A stretch of DNA of 64,000 nt from the NCBI GenBank assembly GCA_003003725.1, contig PVWI01000001.1, forward strand, positions 50,002-114,001, in the 5' to 3' direction. A program made the position numbers and the translations under genes. This DNA comes from a filamentous cyanobacterium Phorm 6 (GTDB lineage: Bacteria > Cyanobacteriota > Cyanobacteriia > Cyanobacteriales > Microcoleaceae). Below, piece after piece: positions 1 through 9,121 of this stretch (position 1 is its first letter; every line of letters begins with the position of its first letter). Below the pieces are notes generated by a model. That model was not told where the DNA came from and did no database searches. It saw only the letters and a program-made list of their open reading frames with translations.

Positions 1-855
1 AATTTGCCCTGTGGCATCAGTGCTTTCATTAGTTGGAGTTCCGGGATTAACCGATTCATCTGAGTCATCACCACCCCAGATTTCATCCAACTTTTCTAGC
101 AACTCTTCTGCTAAATCTTGCAACTCAGTTTGTTGTGAATCATCAGACTCTTCTCTATCCACAATAGGTGCGCTACCTCTGAAGGCAAAACCAGGTTTTG
201 CAGGCACGTAACTCGCTAAGAACTCCCCGCCCGCATAGCGTCGCTCGTATTTGTTATAGGTGCGGTATATTCGCTCCATTTCCGCGATAATTTCAGGCAG
301 AGATTGCTCGTTCAATCTCTCTCGAACTTTAACAGCTACGGGGTTATGACCTTGAAAAAAATCCAGCGCCGTTTCCAGTCGGTGCAGGTGGTCTAAAAAT
401 GCTTCTAACGGCTGAAAACTCTCGCAAGAAAGTTGTTCCATCATTTCTAAAGGGTTGATGGTTGGGTAAAATCCAAAGAGAGTTGCTTCTCTCGATGATT
501 CATCTATTTCTACCGCCACATAGCCGATCCGATTTTCCCAAGTATCAGCCGGAATATAACAGTTTTCATCTGCCGGTAACACGGGACGGCATTCTAGCTT
601 CCCAATACCTGCTATTTCTAAATCGGCGACATCCATCAAAGGCTGCATGGCTGGATTTAGACTATCGGAAGCTTCTAAATCGGTTTTAATGCCCAAACAC
701 TGACAGTAGGTATCCACTGCATAAACTGCTAAAGTATTTAGATAAACTTGTCTGGCTTTTGCTGGACTTTCATATTGCTCTTGAAAGGATTTTGCTAGTT
801 TCAATGCTTTGGATGTCAGGGGTACTGCAAACATCGGGCGACTGGTGTATGTCAT
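1..855 (-). CDS. DUF1822 family protein, C-terminus cut by window edge
   Basis: The minus frame opens with ATG at 853-855 and stays open to position 1, so the 3' end is missing. The product resembles the complete DUF1822 protein at 57713-58474: both share an early segment reading YLNxLAVYAV, a CRPVLP motif, ENRIGYVxV, and a late ERIYRTxxxYExRYAGGE motif followed by an acidic EDLAExLLEKLxEIW-like stretch. DUF1822 is a cyanobacterial family of unknown function. The gene lies 17 bp downstream of the sigma-like gene at 873-2144, an arrangement repeated at 58 kb, so the two are probably one transcript. By analogy a CHAT-TPR gene may lie beyond the left edge. The identification rests on this internal paralogy plus recollection of the family. 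Confidence 0.82.
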   Translation of the reverse strand, partial: MTYTSRPMFAVPLTSKALKLAKSFQEQYESPAKARQVYLNTLAVYAVDTYCQCLGIKTDLEASDSLNPAMQPLMDVADLEIAGIGKLECRPVLPADENCYIPADTWENRIGYVAVEIDESSREATLFGFYPTINPLEMMEQLSCESFQPLEAFLDHLHRLETALDFFQGHNPVAVKVRERLNEQSLPEIIAEMERIYRTYNKYERRYAGGEFLASYVPAKPGFAFRGSAPIVDREESDDSQQTELQDLAEELLEKLDEIWGGDDSDESVNPGTPTNESTDATGQI

Positions 856-872
856 GGCTGTTTTATCCTAAT

Positions 873-2144
873 TTACTCTTGGTTGTTGTTTTTATTTCTG
901 CGGGTTCGATTCGGCGGTTTGGGTATGAGTTGAAAGTAATTGATACCGTCAAGGTAAAAATATATCAGTTCCGTGACATTGACTTGTAACGGTCTGGCGA
1001 GAATTGTCCAAGATTGCACTCCCTCCAATCGCGATTGAATTATTCCTTTAAAAGTAATTTGAGGGCGATCGGGCATTGTTCTTCTATTATACTCCCCTTC
1101 AGAGTCGGTAACAATTTGTTCGATCGCAGATTGTGGCAAGGCTAGTCTTGCTTCTAAATACTCTTCGATAATTGGCTTGAAATAAGAGCAGGTACGGGTG
1201 TAAAAAGGACTGATTGTTGTCTGAGCATTGACTCTATTCCCAAATTTTCTATCTATTTCCGTTAAGCTAGCCTGTTGAAACTTTAAAATGGCGATTGCAC
1301 GAAAGTTAACATCAGGAAAACCTCTAATATGCTTGCCCGTAAAAATGCCATCTGGATCTTGATGGATGATTTTAATCACCTCTGGAGATAGCCTTGAGTC
1401 GGCTTTTATTTTAATTCGATCAAATCTCGTTTCACTTGGGCTATCACCATCTGGATCTGCAATTTGTGCATCCCCTGAAACTACGTTGAGTCGCTTGCGG
1501 ATGATATCAATAAACCTGAATTGTAAATAACGAGCAAACCAGTTCCAAAACTTGAGAGGTCGATAAAGTTGCTGGACTTCATCGCAGAAAGTATTCCAAG
1601 TTTGTTGTAAATCAACATCGCTATTTTGAATTTTTTGGCATAAATTTTTACAGGATTGAGCTAGAAGTTGAGCTTTTTCTGGCGGATATGTTTGAGTCTG
1701 GTTGTTTATTCGTCTTTGTATAAAGCTGCGGCGAAATTTTTCTACTTGTTGGTTGAATTCAGAATAAACTTCGGGAGTTCGCTGTGATGGTGATACTTCG
1801 CTAAACTTCAGCCATGCTTTATACAGCTTGGAATTTACTCCTTTATTGAAAATATTAATGTTATTCAATATCTCTTTTTGAGTAATTTGTATAACATCCA
1901 ACCAATCCTCCTCAAAATCACCTTCTAAAATTGCCATATATCTGTCGCGACACCGCTTTTTGATGCCACCTAATCGCCGTTTTGCCTCATCATCTGTAGG
2001 TTTTTTGCGACCTCGTAAGCTTGATCCAGGAAACATAATTTCCCACAACTGTGGTATAATTTTGCGCCATTTTGGATCGGTATTTTTGGGATATAATTGG
2101 GCCTGGGATACAAGTTCTTGGAGGAGGCGATCGAGTTCGTGCAT
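873..2144 (-). CDS. Sigma-70-like (HTH) protein paired with DUF1822
   Basis: A 423-residue soluble protein. A segment near residue 200 (FWNWFARYLQFRFIDIIRKR) looks like sigma-factor region 2, where an aromatic, basic helix contacts DNA. A later stretch around residues 285-330 (FRAIAILKFQ...LTEIDRKFG) looks like a region-4 helix-turn-helix. The N-terminus matches the opening of the smaller protein at 58471-59166 (xxLDRLLxxLxxQ...WRKxxxxL). Both precede a DUF1822 gene on the same strand. I infer a sigma-like or DNA-binding regulator of its cassette. The domains are divergent, so this is a structural guess; it could equally be a non-regulatory HTH protein. Confidence 0.6.
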   Translation of the reverse strand: MHELDRLLQELVSQAQLYPKNTDPKWRKIIPQLWEIMFPGSSLRGRKKPTDDEAKRRLGGIKKRCRDRYMAILEGDFEEDWLDVIQITQKEILNNINIFNKGVNSKLYKAWLKFSEVSPSQRTPEVYSEFNQQVEKFRRSFIQRRINNQTQTYPPEKAQLLAQSCKNLCQKIQNSDVDLQQTWNTFCDEVQQLYRPLKFWNWFARYLQFRFIDIIRKRLNVVSGDAQIADPDGDSPSETRFDRIKIKADSRLSPEVIKIIHQDPDGIFTGKHIRGFPDVNFRAIAILKFQQASLTEIDRKFGNRVNAQTTISPFYTRTCSYFKPIIEEYLEARLALPQSAIEQIVTDSEGEYNRRTMPDRPQITFKGIIQSRLEGVQSWTILARPLQVNVTELIYFYLDGINYFQLIPKPPNRTRRNKNNNQE

Positions 2145-2224
2145 GGGCGATCGGGTTCAGCAAAAAAGGGATGCTCTCAATTATACCAAGAGAACACCCC
2201 CCACTTCATCCATTCCCGATTCTC

Positions 2225-3529
2225 TTAAGCCGCGTCGCCCAAGTCGCCCCCAAAGTCGTCATGGCCTTCCTTCCAGTTGCGGTAGGCTTCGTCATACCGC
2301 TGCTGCGCCGCCATGATGTCCTCCTCACATTGTTTAATTTGCGTTCCGTAACGGTGGGCGATTATCTTCAAGTCTTGCGCTAAAATCTCTTCCAACTCAG
2401 CGCTTTTCTGCTGCACCCACTGCTGCCGCATTCGATCGACCTTTTGCTGCTTTTCCTTGATTTCGTGAGGTGCACCAATCATTTCAATGTCTGGCGCAAC
2501 AAAGGCGTTTTCCAGTTCGGTTTTCTCGGCGCGAGATTGAAATAACCGCTGTTCGATCGCCCGATCGCGCTCCAGTTCCAACTCTTTTTTGCGATCGCGA
2601 CCCATGCTAATATCATAGTCCGCTTCCGCCATCGCCATATTCTTCAGCCGCCCGTTGCTATCCCCCTCAGCAATGTATTTCATTAAATAGTCCAAACGTG
2701 TTTCTTGGCTATCTTTATCAGCAAGGAGTTTTTCAACTTCAACTTCTGGCATTCCTTCCCGTGGTAACATATGGCCGAAATACTTTTCAATTAAATCGGC
2801 ATAGTGTTCTGGTAACTCAAAGCGATCGCTCTGAAAAGCGGCGGCTAACCAAACAATAGTAACAGGCAAACTGGCGGCGATCGCTTCTATTAAAATCCCC
2901 CCCGGCAGGCCCATTTGTACTACAATCCACAGCGCTGTTGAAAATTCCGCCGCACTCAGCGTTCCTGCTAAAATGGCATCGATAGCCAACTGTTGCTGTA
3001 GATTTTTGCCTTCGACTTGTTGGATCAGTGCCTTTTGAGTGCGGTAAAATAGTTCGTCCAATTCATTAATTGGAGATTGCCCTTGCTGTGCGATCGCGCT
3101 AATTTCCTGTTTTGTACCGTGAGCAATTCGCATATTTGTAAATACTTTAGTAGCGCGATCGTCTACCAAAAAACTAGCCAATGCACCACCACCCATTGCT
3201 GCTGGTAAAGCCGCCGCACCTAAACGCGAAGTTAACACTTGAGTTCCCGCACTAAAGGTGAGCGCACCTATTATTACTACCACAAATTTCGTGGCTTGTT
3301 TGGTAGCCGGTGAAGATTGCCGGGAGGCGATGGGATTCATGTCTTGAATGCGGGCTTCGGCAATGCGGGCTTCGGCTGATTTGGCAACTCTTTCGCTGAT
3401 ATTTGCTCGTAGTCCTCTGGGGAGGCGTTTAACTACTTCTTGGGGAAATTGCCGCCAGCGATCGACTATTTGCCAGATATGAAGTTGAATTTGATTATGC
3501 TCGTTATTCTGCGGTTGATTTGAATTCAT
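2225..3529 (-). CDS. Membrane protein with C-terminal coiled coil, function unknown
   Basis: The open frame extends upstream to 3622, but ATG at 3527-3529 is preceded by a GGAAAG ribosome site and starts a more normal protein (434 residues, MNSNQPQ...). An amphipathic N-terminal part is followed by a hydrophobic segment around residues 85-125 (FVVVIIGALTF, AALPAAMGGGALASF) and a second pair around residues 180-225 (AILAGTLSAAEFSTALWIVV, AIAASLPVTIVWLAA). The last 150 residues are rich in E, K, R and Q and read as coiled coil. I recognise no family. It lies alone between a hairpin-repeat cluster and the sigma-like gene, on the same strand as both neighbours. Confidence 0.65.
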   Translation of the reverse strand: MNSNQPQNNEHNQIQLHIWQIVDRWRQFPQEVVKRLPRGLRANISERVAKSAEARIAEARIQDMNPIASRQSSPATKQATKFVVVIIGALTFSAGTQVLTSRLGAAALPAAMGGGALASFLVDDRATKVFTNMRIAHGTKQEISAIAQQGQSPINELDELFYRTQKALIQQVEGKNLQQQLAIDAILAGTLSAAEFSTALWIVVQMGLPGGILIEAIAASLPVTIVWLAAAFQSDRFELPEHYADLIEKYFGHMLPREGMPEVEVEKLLADKDSQETRLDYLMKYIAEGDSNGRLKNMAMAEADYDISMGRDRKKELELERDRAIEQRLFQSRAEKTELENAFVAPDIEMIGAPHEIKEKQQKVDRMRQQWVQQKSAELEEILAQDLKIIAHRYGTQIKQCEEDIMAAQQRYDEAYRNWKEGHDDFGGDLGDAA

Positions 3530-3628
3530 GGTCTTTCCTTTGATTTTACTGACAATGTTTAATCGTTTAATTTGTGAGGAGTTATGCGGATTTTTGAGGA
3601 AGTTACTTAGTCCTGGATGCAAGGGGGG

Positions 3629-3803
3629 CAGAAACCGGGTTTTTGCCTGAATCTGCGGGATGCAACAAAGTATTTTGAGAAAAACCCGGTTTCTTTGGTC
3701 ACATTGGAGGGGCAGAAACCGGGTTTTTCACTGAATCTGCTGGCTACAACGAAGTATTTTGGTAAAAACCCGGTTTCTAGGCTCCTATCGAGAACCCGGT
3801 TTA
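3629..3803. repeat. Tandem pair of GAAACCGGGTTT hairpin repeats
   Basis: Two adjacent copies (3629-3694 and 3712-3778) of a hairpin whose arms are GAAACCGGGTTTTT and AAAAACCCGGTTTC around a loop containing GAATCTGC...CAAC(A/G)AAGTATTTT. A partial third arm (AGAACCCGGTTT) follows at 3791. The last arm enters the 3' end of the gene at 3785-4525. The same family recurs at 4862, 7788, 9024, 30309 and 33241, almost always between genes. Such units are dispersed, non-autonomous and probably RNA-structured. Confidence 0.9.
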
Positions 3804-4525
3804 CGAGCGGTTTCCAAGGCTAAACTGACGCAGTTAGAAATGTCTTTGAAATCGCAAATTTGCACCTTGCCTTCGGATGTTAAATTAGTCTCTAGCTGGT
3901 TTTTGAGGGTTTCGTCTTCAACCATAAAAGCGATCGCCCCATTGTTTTCGGTAATCTTGTGGACAACGGTTTTAATCCGCTGAACGTCTTTCGGATTGGG
4001 TTGGTTTGGACCCGGCTCATCGTCTTGAATGGCGATGGTTACTACGACAGGATTGAGATTGTGGCGGGCGCGTTCTTTTTGGATGGTGCTTTGGATGCGA
4101 TCGAGGAGTAAAATTAAAGAGGTTCCTGGGTGTTTGTTGGCGATCGCCCGTTTTGGATCTTTACACTGACCGAGTAGAGATAAACTGTTAGAAATGGAGA
4201 TATTTTGGGTCGTGACAGGGCGATCGGCAAAAGACATGGAAATTGCGACATCGCCCGGTTTATAATGTTGAATACTGGCTTGACAGTGTTGTTGTCGCTG
4301 GGCTGTATAAGTTTCAGCCGAATCGGAATTGTCGTCAGCCCGGATGTGGATGATGCGCTGGGTGGTAAACTCAACAAATAAGGTAGCACCGACTACGCCT
4401 AAGCCTAAAAGAATTGCGGATAAAATAAGGGGGGATTTGAACCAAGATTGATTAATTTGGGTGCGTGCGGCTGGGGGTTGCGGGCTGCGACTGGTGTAGC
4501 GCGTGGGGTGGTAGTATCGGCTCAT
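3785..4525 (-). CDS. Single-pass membrane protein with vWA-like extracytoplasmic part
   Basis: The frame could open at a GTG at 4573, but ATG at 4523-4525 (MSRYYHPTRY) is preferred; neither has a clear ribosome site. About 246 residues. One membrane segment (LILSAILLGLGVVGATLFV) lies near residues 32-52 after a short basic N-terminus, so the rest should face the periplasm. The body alternates hydrophobic strands and helices (GTSLILLLDRIQSTIQKER, PVVVTIAIQDDEPG, NNGAIAFMVED) in a Rossmann-like order that recalls a vWA fold, but no clear DxSxS MIDAS is present. The extreme C-terminus (ARKPGSR) is encoded by a hairpin-repeat arm, so the repeat has supplied the natural stop. Confidence 0.6.
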   Translation of the reverse strand: MSRYYHPTRYTSRSPQPPAARTQINQSWFKSPLILSAILLGLGVVGATLFVEFTTQRIIHIRADDNSDSAETYTAQRQQHCQASIQHYKPGDVAISMSFADRPVTTQNISISNSLSLLGQCKDPKRAIANKHPGTSLILLLDRIQSTIQKERARHNLNPVVVTIAIQDDEPGPNQPNPKDVQRIKTVVHKITENNGAIAFMVEDETLKNQLETNLTSEGKVQICDFKDISNCVSLALETARKPGSR

Positions 4526-4648
4526 GGCTGTTGGTTTGCTAACTGTGCTACTGGTATTATCGAAGGGAGTCACCGTTGTTATGCGGAGTTGCTGAAAACG
4601 ATCGAAATGTCACACTGAAATCAATTTGTATTGTATTTAATAAAGTTT

Positions 4649-4844
4649 TGTAGGGGCGGGTTCGCCGAGATATTTGCCACCAACCAACCAACGATCAAAA
4701 CCCGCCCCCACCCACCAAAAATTTGAAAATAAATTGAATTTAAGCGTGAAGCGGGGATGTTGGTTTGGGGCTATCGGTTGGGTGGGGGGGGGTTTATTAA
4801 GATTATTCGTGGGTGAAAAGTATCTTGGCGAACCCGCCCCTACA
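4649..4844. repeat. 196-bp inverted-repeat element (GTAGGGGCGGGTTCG ends)
   Basis: The left end TGTAGGGGCGGGTTCGCC is mirrored at the right end by GGCGAACCCGCCCCTACA (4827-4844), with about 150 bp between. Inner segments also pair (AAACCCGCCCCCACC against a GGTGGGGGGGGGTTT-like run). There is no convincing coding frame inside. It fills most of the 4526-4943 intergenic gap and looks like a MITE-sized palindromic element of the kind common in cyanobacteria. Confidence 0.75.
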
Positions 4845-4861
4845 GGCCATATAATACAGGT

Positions 4862-4930
4862 CAGAAACCGGGTTTCTGCGTAGATATCTATTGATAAACC
4901 AAAGATTTTGCCGAGAAACCCGGTTTCTTT
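4862..4930. repeat. GAAACCGGGTTT hairpin repeat
   Basis: Arms AGAAACCGGGTTTCT and GAGAAACCCGGTTTCTTT flank a short loop. It sits just 3' of the CHAT-TPR gene that ends at 4944, where it could also stop or stabilise that transcript. Confidence 0.85.
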
Positions 4931-4943
4931 TCGTAAGTTCTAA

Positions 4944-7736
4944 TTAACGCAAACCAGAACAAATGAAACCGGCCCAATAGTAAGGCGTTGCAAAGGGTAA
5001 TTCTTGACGACAGAGATTTTTCAGACTTTCTTTCACCTTGAAAATACGAGACGAAATCGCATCCCACTGTTTATATTCTTCATCCCATCGCTGATACTCA
5101 GGCGTTCCTTCAAATAATCTTTTACGATTTTTATCAGCTTTTTTTCGCTTTTCTGCCGCTTGTTCAAATTGCTTTTGCAAGTTGGTTTCGAGTTCACCTT
5201 TGTAATCGCTTTCTAGGGTTTTCCCTGGTAAATTTCTCAGTTTGTTTTGCGCTTTTCTCAAGGCTTCAGGACGATTTAACCGTTGACGATACTGATAGTA
5301 AAAGATGGAAAATAAAGCTGTGGCTAAATCATCAACTGACCACAATGTACTGACAACACTCCGCGCCCCCGCACATAAAAAGCCGGTGGATAATGATAAA
5401 ATATCATCACTAATACCCGCAAGACCCAAGTTAGTTTCGCAACAGGAAAGGAAGACATCGGAGAGATTGGGAAGTCGAAAACCGGGACTCATTATTTGAC
5501 CTAAAGTAATCTTCCCATCAGCAAGAAGTAGGCAGGATTCTAAGGGACTATCGAGGCGAGATTGGGCGTGGTGGCTGGAGTGTAAGACTTGCACTTGTTT
5601 CGCCAGTTGGCGATAATTGATCACTGTAGCTTGGCTGCGACCTTTTAAGCGTAGGTTTTCGGGAATGTTGTATAATTTCGCGATTTGTTCGCATTCAAAT
5701 TGGGCGTTTGGTAGGGTATCATCGGCATTTTCTACAGTGCCGTAATTAATCTCAGAAAGTGGCTTACGTTGTTGGCAATATTGCAAGATTTGGCTACTGG
5801 GAACATAGCGAATGCGAAATTTATCGCCTAAGTATTCGGTTGAGATTGTTTCACTTTCCGGTGGAATACTTATATTAGTGATAGTATTCTTTTTTTCCAG
5901 GCGGGTGAAGGTTTCGATGACTTGGCGCATCATTCCTGATGGCTGGTTTTCCGGTGGCTGAGAATTGTTCTGATTGGGAACAGTTAAAGGTAAGGCGGCA
6001 AAGGGGATTTGATGCCAATATAAATGGGGGATAATAATCAGTTCCTCAATATCCTTGAGATAGGTTTGCACTAAGGTTTTGAGTTGCAGTTTTTCGGCTA
6101 ATTGCTGCAAGAAATCCGAGATTTTTGCTTGCCAAATGCCGTCTTCCCTGTTAGAATAGGGAGTTAGCCACTCGTCAACAACTAAATCGCGTAAAGTTTC
6201 AGAGCCAAAGCCGGTGCAAGTGTACAGTTTGGCTTTTTTGTGCTTGTATATGATGAAAATGTGGGTGTCATTCTTGGTGGTGAAGAAATTGATAATGGCG
6301 GTTTTTGGTTGTTCGATGAGTTGCTGGATGGTGCGAAAATCTAGCGGAGTTACTTGAATTTCTCCGGCCAAAACTGGATCTTCGCGGCGCATTTGTTCCC
6401 AAATTTGTTGTTTTTGCGCTTCCAAAGTTTTGAGGGTGGCGGTGGCGGCTTTTACAGCGTCGCGAGTCAGGGCAAAACTGCGTTTATCTGTTGGTTGTTG
6501 GCTAGAGTTGGTGTCACCTTGGAGGGGTTTACGTTCGGTATCAATTTGGGCTTGGATGTTGTCGTATTGTTGCAAATATTCCTGAACTTCGCTCCGAATT
6601 TCACCGCCTGCGTAGAGGTCGTTACTTGCCATTAAGTCTACCAGACGTTTGGATCTTGAACGGTCTACATATTCTATGGCTTTGTTCACGTTGCCGCTAT
6701 TGATGTAGGCTTGAATGATGTTTTGATAAACATCAATTGAATCAGCGATAATTTTTTGGCGACTGACATCGGTGGTTGACCAAATGCGGCTTTGTTCGAC
6801 AGCAAGAATGGCTGCTGCGTAGCCCTCAATGGCAATCTTCCACAAGCCTTTATTGAAGGCAAAATTGCCGAGGTTTCTGCCAGATTGCAGACAATCTAAT
6901 GGTAAAGTGGTGGGAGTCCGAAATTCTAAGGCTAACCGGAAAAAACGAATCGCCCTATCTATATTCTCTGCCCCATTGCCCGTGATTTTGTCTCCGTAGG
7001 CAATTGCCAGATTATTTTGAGTCTCTGCCCATTTTTCAGGAAAATCCTCACGGGTTCTAACTTCTAATCCCTTTTGATAACAAGCGATCGCCCTATCTAT
7101 ATTCTCAGCCCGGTTGCCCGTGATTTTGTCAGAGTAGGCAGTTCCCAGATTATTTTGAGTCGTTGCCCAATTTTCACGAAAATCCTCACGGGTGAAGATG
7201 GTTAAAACTAATTCGTAACCAATAATAGCAATGTCTAAGTTACTCGCTATGTTGCCTAAAGGGAACTGCTGAATTAAATTGCTGAAATTACCAAAATCTG
7301 CTGCAACTCTTAGGACTTCTTCGGGTGCGACTTGGGAGAGAATGTTGTTAGCCAAATTTGGGTACAGTTTAACTAAGGTCTGATTTAATTTATCTTGGTT
7401 AGCAGCTAGGATGGGATAAACGACTTGTTTGTTGCCATTACTGTCAGACGTGGCTATCAATACTTCAAGCAAAAATGCCATATATTCTTCTGGGGATGCT
7501 GGCGATGAGGTGTTACCCAAATAATCTGCTATTTGCTGTGCCAAATACGTTAAAAATCTAGCATTATTTTCATTCCCCTGTTGCGCTATCATTTCTGCCA
7601 CTTGTGCCATCACCTGCACTAAATCTGCATCGATCAGGTGTGGATGGGCATTGAGAATATTACTCTCTTCCCCATTGGGACAAGTCAGTAACGCTTGAAT
7701 CAAATTAAGATAATCTTGCTGGCGTTGTTCGTTCAT
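4944..7736 (-). CDS. CHAT-domain caspase-like protease with TPR repeats (930 aa)
   Basis: Residues 1-50 carry an N-terminal module (YLNLIxxLLxCPxGEExxIL...LVDxxLVxxM) shared with the large CHAT proteins at 43513 and 52672. TPRs of the type W-A-x-T-Q-N-N-L-G-x-A-Y cover about residues 170-340. The C-terminal CHAT domain (about 640-930) has the caspase-like dyad: His in LHSSHHAQS near residue 720 and Cys in LSCCET near 764. CHAT proteins are caspase-fold cysteine proteases usually switched on by partner proteins or NTPases; the substrate here is unknown. As in the 52672 protein, about 100 residues rich in K, E and W are inserted before the final PYYWAGFICSG strand. ATG at 7734-7736 starts the gene. 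Confidence 0.9.
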   Translation of the reverse strand: MNEQRQQDYLNLIQALLTCPNGEESNILNAHPHLIDADLVQVMAQVAEMIAQQGNENNARFLTYLAQQIADYLGNTSSPASPEEYMAFLLEVLIATSDSNGNKQVVYPILAANQDKLNQTLVKLYPNLANNILSQVAPEEVLRVAADFGNFSNLIQQFPLGNIASNLDIAIIGYELVLTIFTREDFRENWATTQNNLGTAYSDKITGNRAENIDRAIACYQKGLEVRTREDFPEKWAETQNNLAIAYGDKITGNGAENIDRAIRFFRLALEFRTPTTLPLDCLQSGRNLGNFAFNKGLWKIAIEGYAAAILAVEQSRIWSTTDVSRQKIIADSIDVYQNIIQAYINSGNVNKAIEYVDRSRSKRLVDLMASNDLYAGGEIRSEVQEYLQQYDNIQAQIDTERKPLQGDTNSSQQPTDKRSFALTRDAVKAATATLKTLEAQKQQIWEQMRREDPVLAGEIQVTPLDFRTIQQLIEQPKTAIINFFTTKNDTHIFIIYKHKKAKLYTCTGFGSETLRDLVVDEWLTPYSNREDGIWQAKISDFLQQLAEKLQLKTLVQTYLKDIEELIIIPHLYWHQIPFAALPLTVPNQNNSQPPENQPSGMMRQVIETFTRLEKKNTITNISIPPESETISTEYLGDKFRIRYVPSSQILQYCQQRKPLSEINYGTVENADDTLPNAQFECEQIAKLYNIPENLRLKGRSQATVINYRQLAKQVQVLHSSHHAQSRLDSPLESCLLLADGKITLGQIMSPGFRLPNLSDVFLSCCETNLGLAGISDDILSLSTGFLCAGARSVVSTLWSVDDLATALFSIFYYQYRQRLNRPEALRKAQNKLRNLPGKTLESDYKGELETNLQKQFEQAAEKRKKADKNRKRLFEGTPEYQRWDEEYKQWDAISSRIFKVKESLKNLCRQELPFATPYYWAGFICSGLR

Positions 7737-7787
7737 GGTTGTGCTGCCTCGATAAAGTTGTAAAAACAGGACTTACGCACTCCGATC

Positions 7788-7855
7788 AAAGAAACCGGGT
7801 TTTTTACTGAATCTACGAGTCACAACCGAGATTTCTCGTAAAAAACCCGGTTTCT
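7788..7855. repeat. GAAACCGGGTTT hairpin repeat
   Basis: Arms AAAGAAACCGGGTTTTTTAC and GTAAAAAACCCGGTTTCT flank a loop with GAATCTACGAGTCACAACC. It lies between the CHAT-TPR gene and the NYN gene, both on the minus strand. Confidence 0.88.
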
Positions 7856-7898
7856 GCTACCCCGCGCGCAAGTCATAAAAAATCCAAATCACTCATCC

Positions 7899-8915
7899 CT
7901 AAACCTTGCAAATCTTCCCCTTAATCTCCTCCAAATCCACATAAGAATCCGCCACATCAATCAACGCCTCACTCGTCATCGATCGCAAACTGACCACCTC
8001 CACCCTAGCCCTGCAATCGCTTACCTTATGCAGCGCGCAAGCCAAATCTCCATCCCCACCAACCAAAACCACCGTGTCATATTGCCCCGCCAAACTCACA
8101 ATATCCATCGCCATCTCTACATCCAAATTCGCTTTTTTCGATCCATCCGGCCGCTGCAATACCGGCTTAGACACTACCCGGAAACCGTGATGCCGCATCC
8201 ACAACAAAAAGCCCCGCTGTTTCTCATCCGCAGCTTCTACTCCAGTATAGTAAATAGCCCGAAATAAAGTATCGTCTCCTACTAAATATTTCAGGAATTT
8301 GGTATAATCAATTCTGATTCCCAATTCCCCGATCGCATAAAACAGGTTAGCGCCATCAATAAATATGGCAACTCGCCCGCGACCTGTTTTTGCCGGTACG
8401 GATGTTAACCGTTTGAGTGCGGCTAGTTGCTGCTGCATTTCATCGAGTTTCTGAGTTCGATCGCCCAATTCATCCGCGCGATCGTCCAAATCAATTGCCC
8501 ACTGTTGCAATTGCGTAATTTGCCCCTGCAACTGTGCTTTCTCCAAAGTCAAAACTCGTTCCTGAATCGAACTGATAGCCATCGCATCCAGCCGATTTTC
8601 CCTTGTGCTAACCGCCGCTATTTCTACTGTGGTAGTGGCGAGACGCTGCTGCAAAATTTCCTCAAAACGGAGGCGGTTAATTAAACTCAGCCCGCAGCAC
8701 AAAGATAGGGGAATTGCAACCATTGTCTGTTGAGAAACCGCCGCGATCGCCGCTGTGGCCACAGTTCCCCAAAACGCCGTCTGTTCCGCGATTTTGAGTT
8801 GCTGCGAGCCGATCGCCCGCAACAGTTGTTTACCCCAAAATTCATTTTCCGACAGTCGCAGCCCCTCAGACGGGGCGGTAACAGGTGGGCGCCGAAGTGC
8901 GATTAGATTAGCCAT
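7899..8915 (-). CDS. NYN-domain (LabA/DUF88-like) putative ribonuclease
   Basis: The frame opens at a GTG at 8924, but the ATG at 8913-8915 is better spaced from the AGGA upstream and gives 338 residues. The C-terminal half is a clear NYN domain of the PIN-like fold: RVAIFIDGANLFYAIGE supplies the first acidic residue, KANLDVEMAMDIV the second, and VLVGGDGDLACAL the third acidic cluster. NYN domains are usually metal-dependent RNases; in cyanobacteria LabA proteins also act in clock output. The N-terminal 170 residues are different: a hydrophobic patch (TVATAAIAAVSQQTMVAIPLSLCCGLSL, residues 48-75) and a coiled coil (residues 125-165). So it may be a membrane-tethered, oligomeric nuclease. 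The target is unknown. Confidence 0.85.
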   Translation of the reverse strand: MANLIALRRPPVTAPSEGLRLSENEFWGKQLLRAIGSQQLKIAEQTAFWGTVATAAIAAVSQQTMVAIPLSLCCGLSLINRLRFEEILQQRLATTTVEIAAVSTRENRLDAMAISSIQERVLTLEKAQLQGQITQLQQWAIDLDDRADELGDRTQKLDEMQQQLAALKRLTSVPAKTGRGRVAIFIDGANLFYAIGELGIRIDYTKFLKYLVGDDTLFRAIYYTGVEAADEKQRGFLLWMRHHGFRVVSKPVLQRPDGSKKANLDVEMAMDIVSLAGQYDTVVLVGGDGDLACALHKVSDCRARVEVVSLRSMTSEALIDVADSYVDLEEIKGKICKV

Positions 8916-9023
8916 TTGATTCACGATCCTGAGTAGTAGTTATGATATTTAATCGACTGGGTACAGAACATTTATGCAAAACAATTCAGGCCCAGGCGAT
9001 CGCAGCATCCACAGGACTTACCC

Positions 9024-9095
9024 AAAAAAAACCCGGTTTCTACCAAATTTCGTGCATTTCTCCGAGAAATATTGAGGTAGAAACCGGGTTTTTGG
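9024..9095. repeat. GAAACCGGGTTT hairpin repeat, inverted order
   Basis: Here the AACCCGGTTTCTAC arm comes first and GTAGAAACCGGGTTTTT second, around a loop with TCTCCGAGAAA. It occupies the gap between the YbjN-like gene (start 9655, minus) and the NYN gene. Confidence 0.85.
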
Positions 9096-9121
9096 GCCCC
9101 GATGCGTAGGTCTCGATCCAT

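Noticed and set aside
2072..2383. Plus-strand frames of 103-118 codons over the 3' end of the membrane-protein gene
   Set aside because: They are antisense shadows of the minus-strand genes with no motifs.
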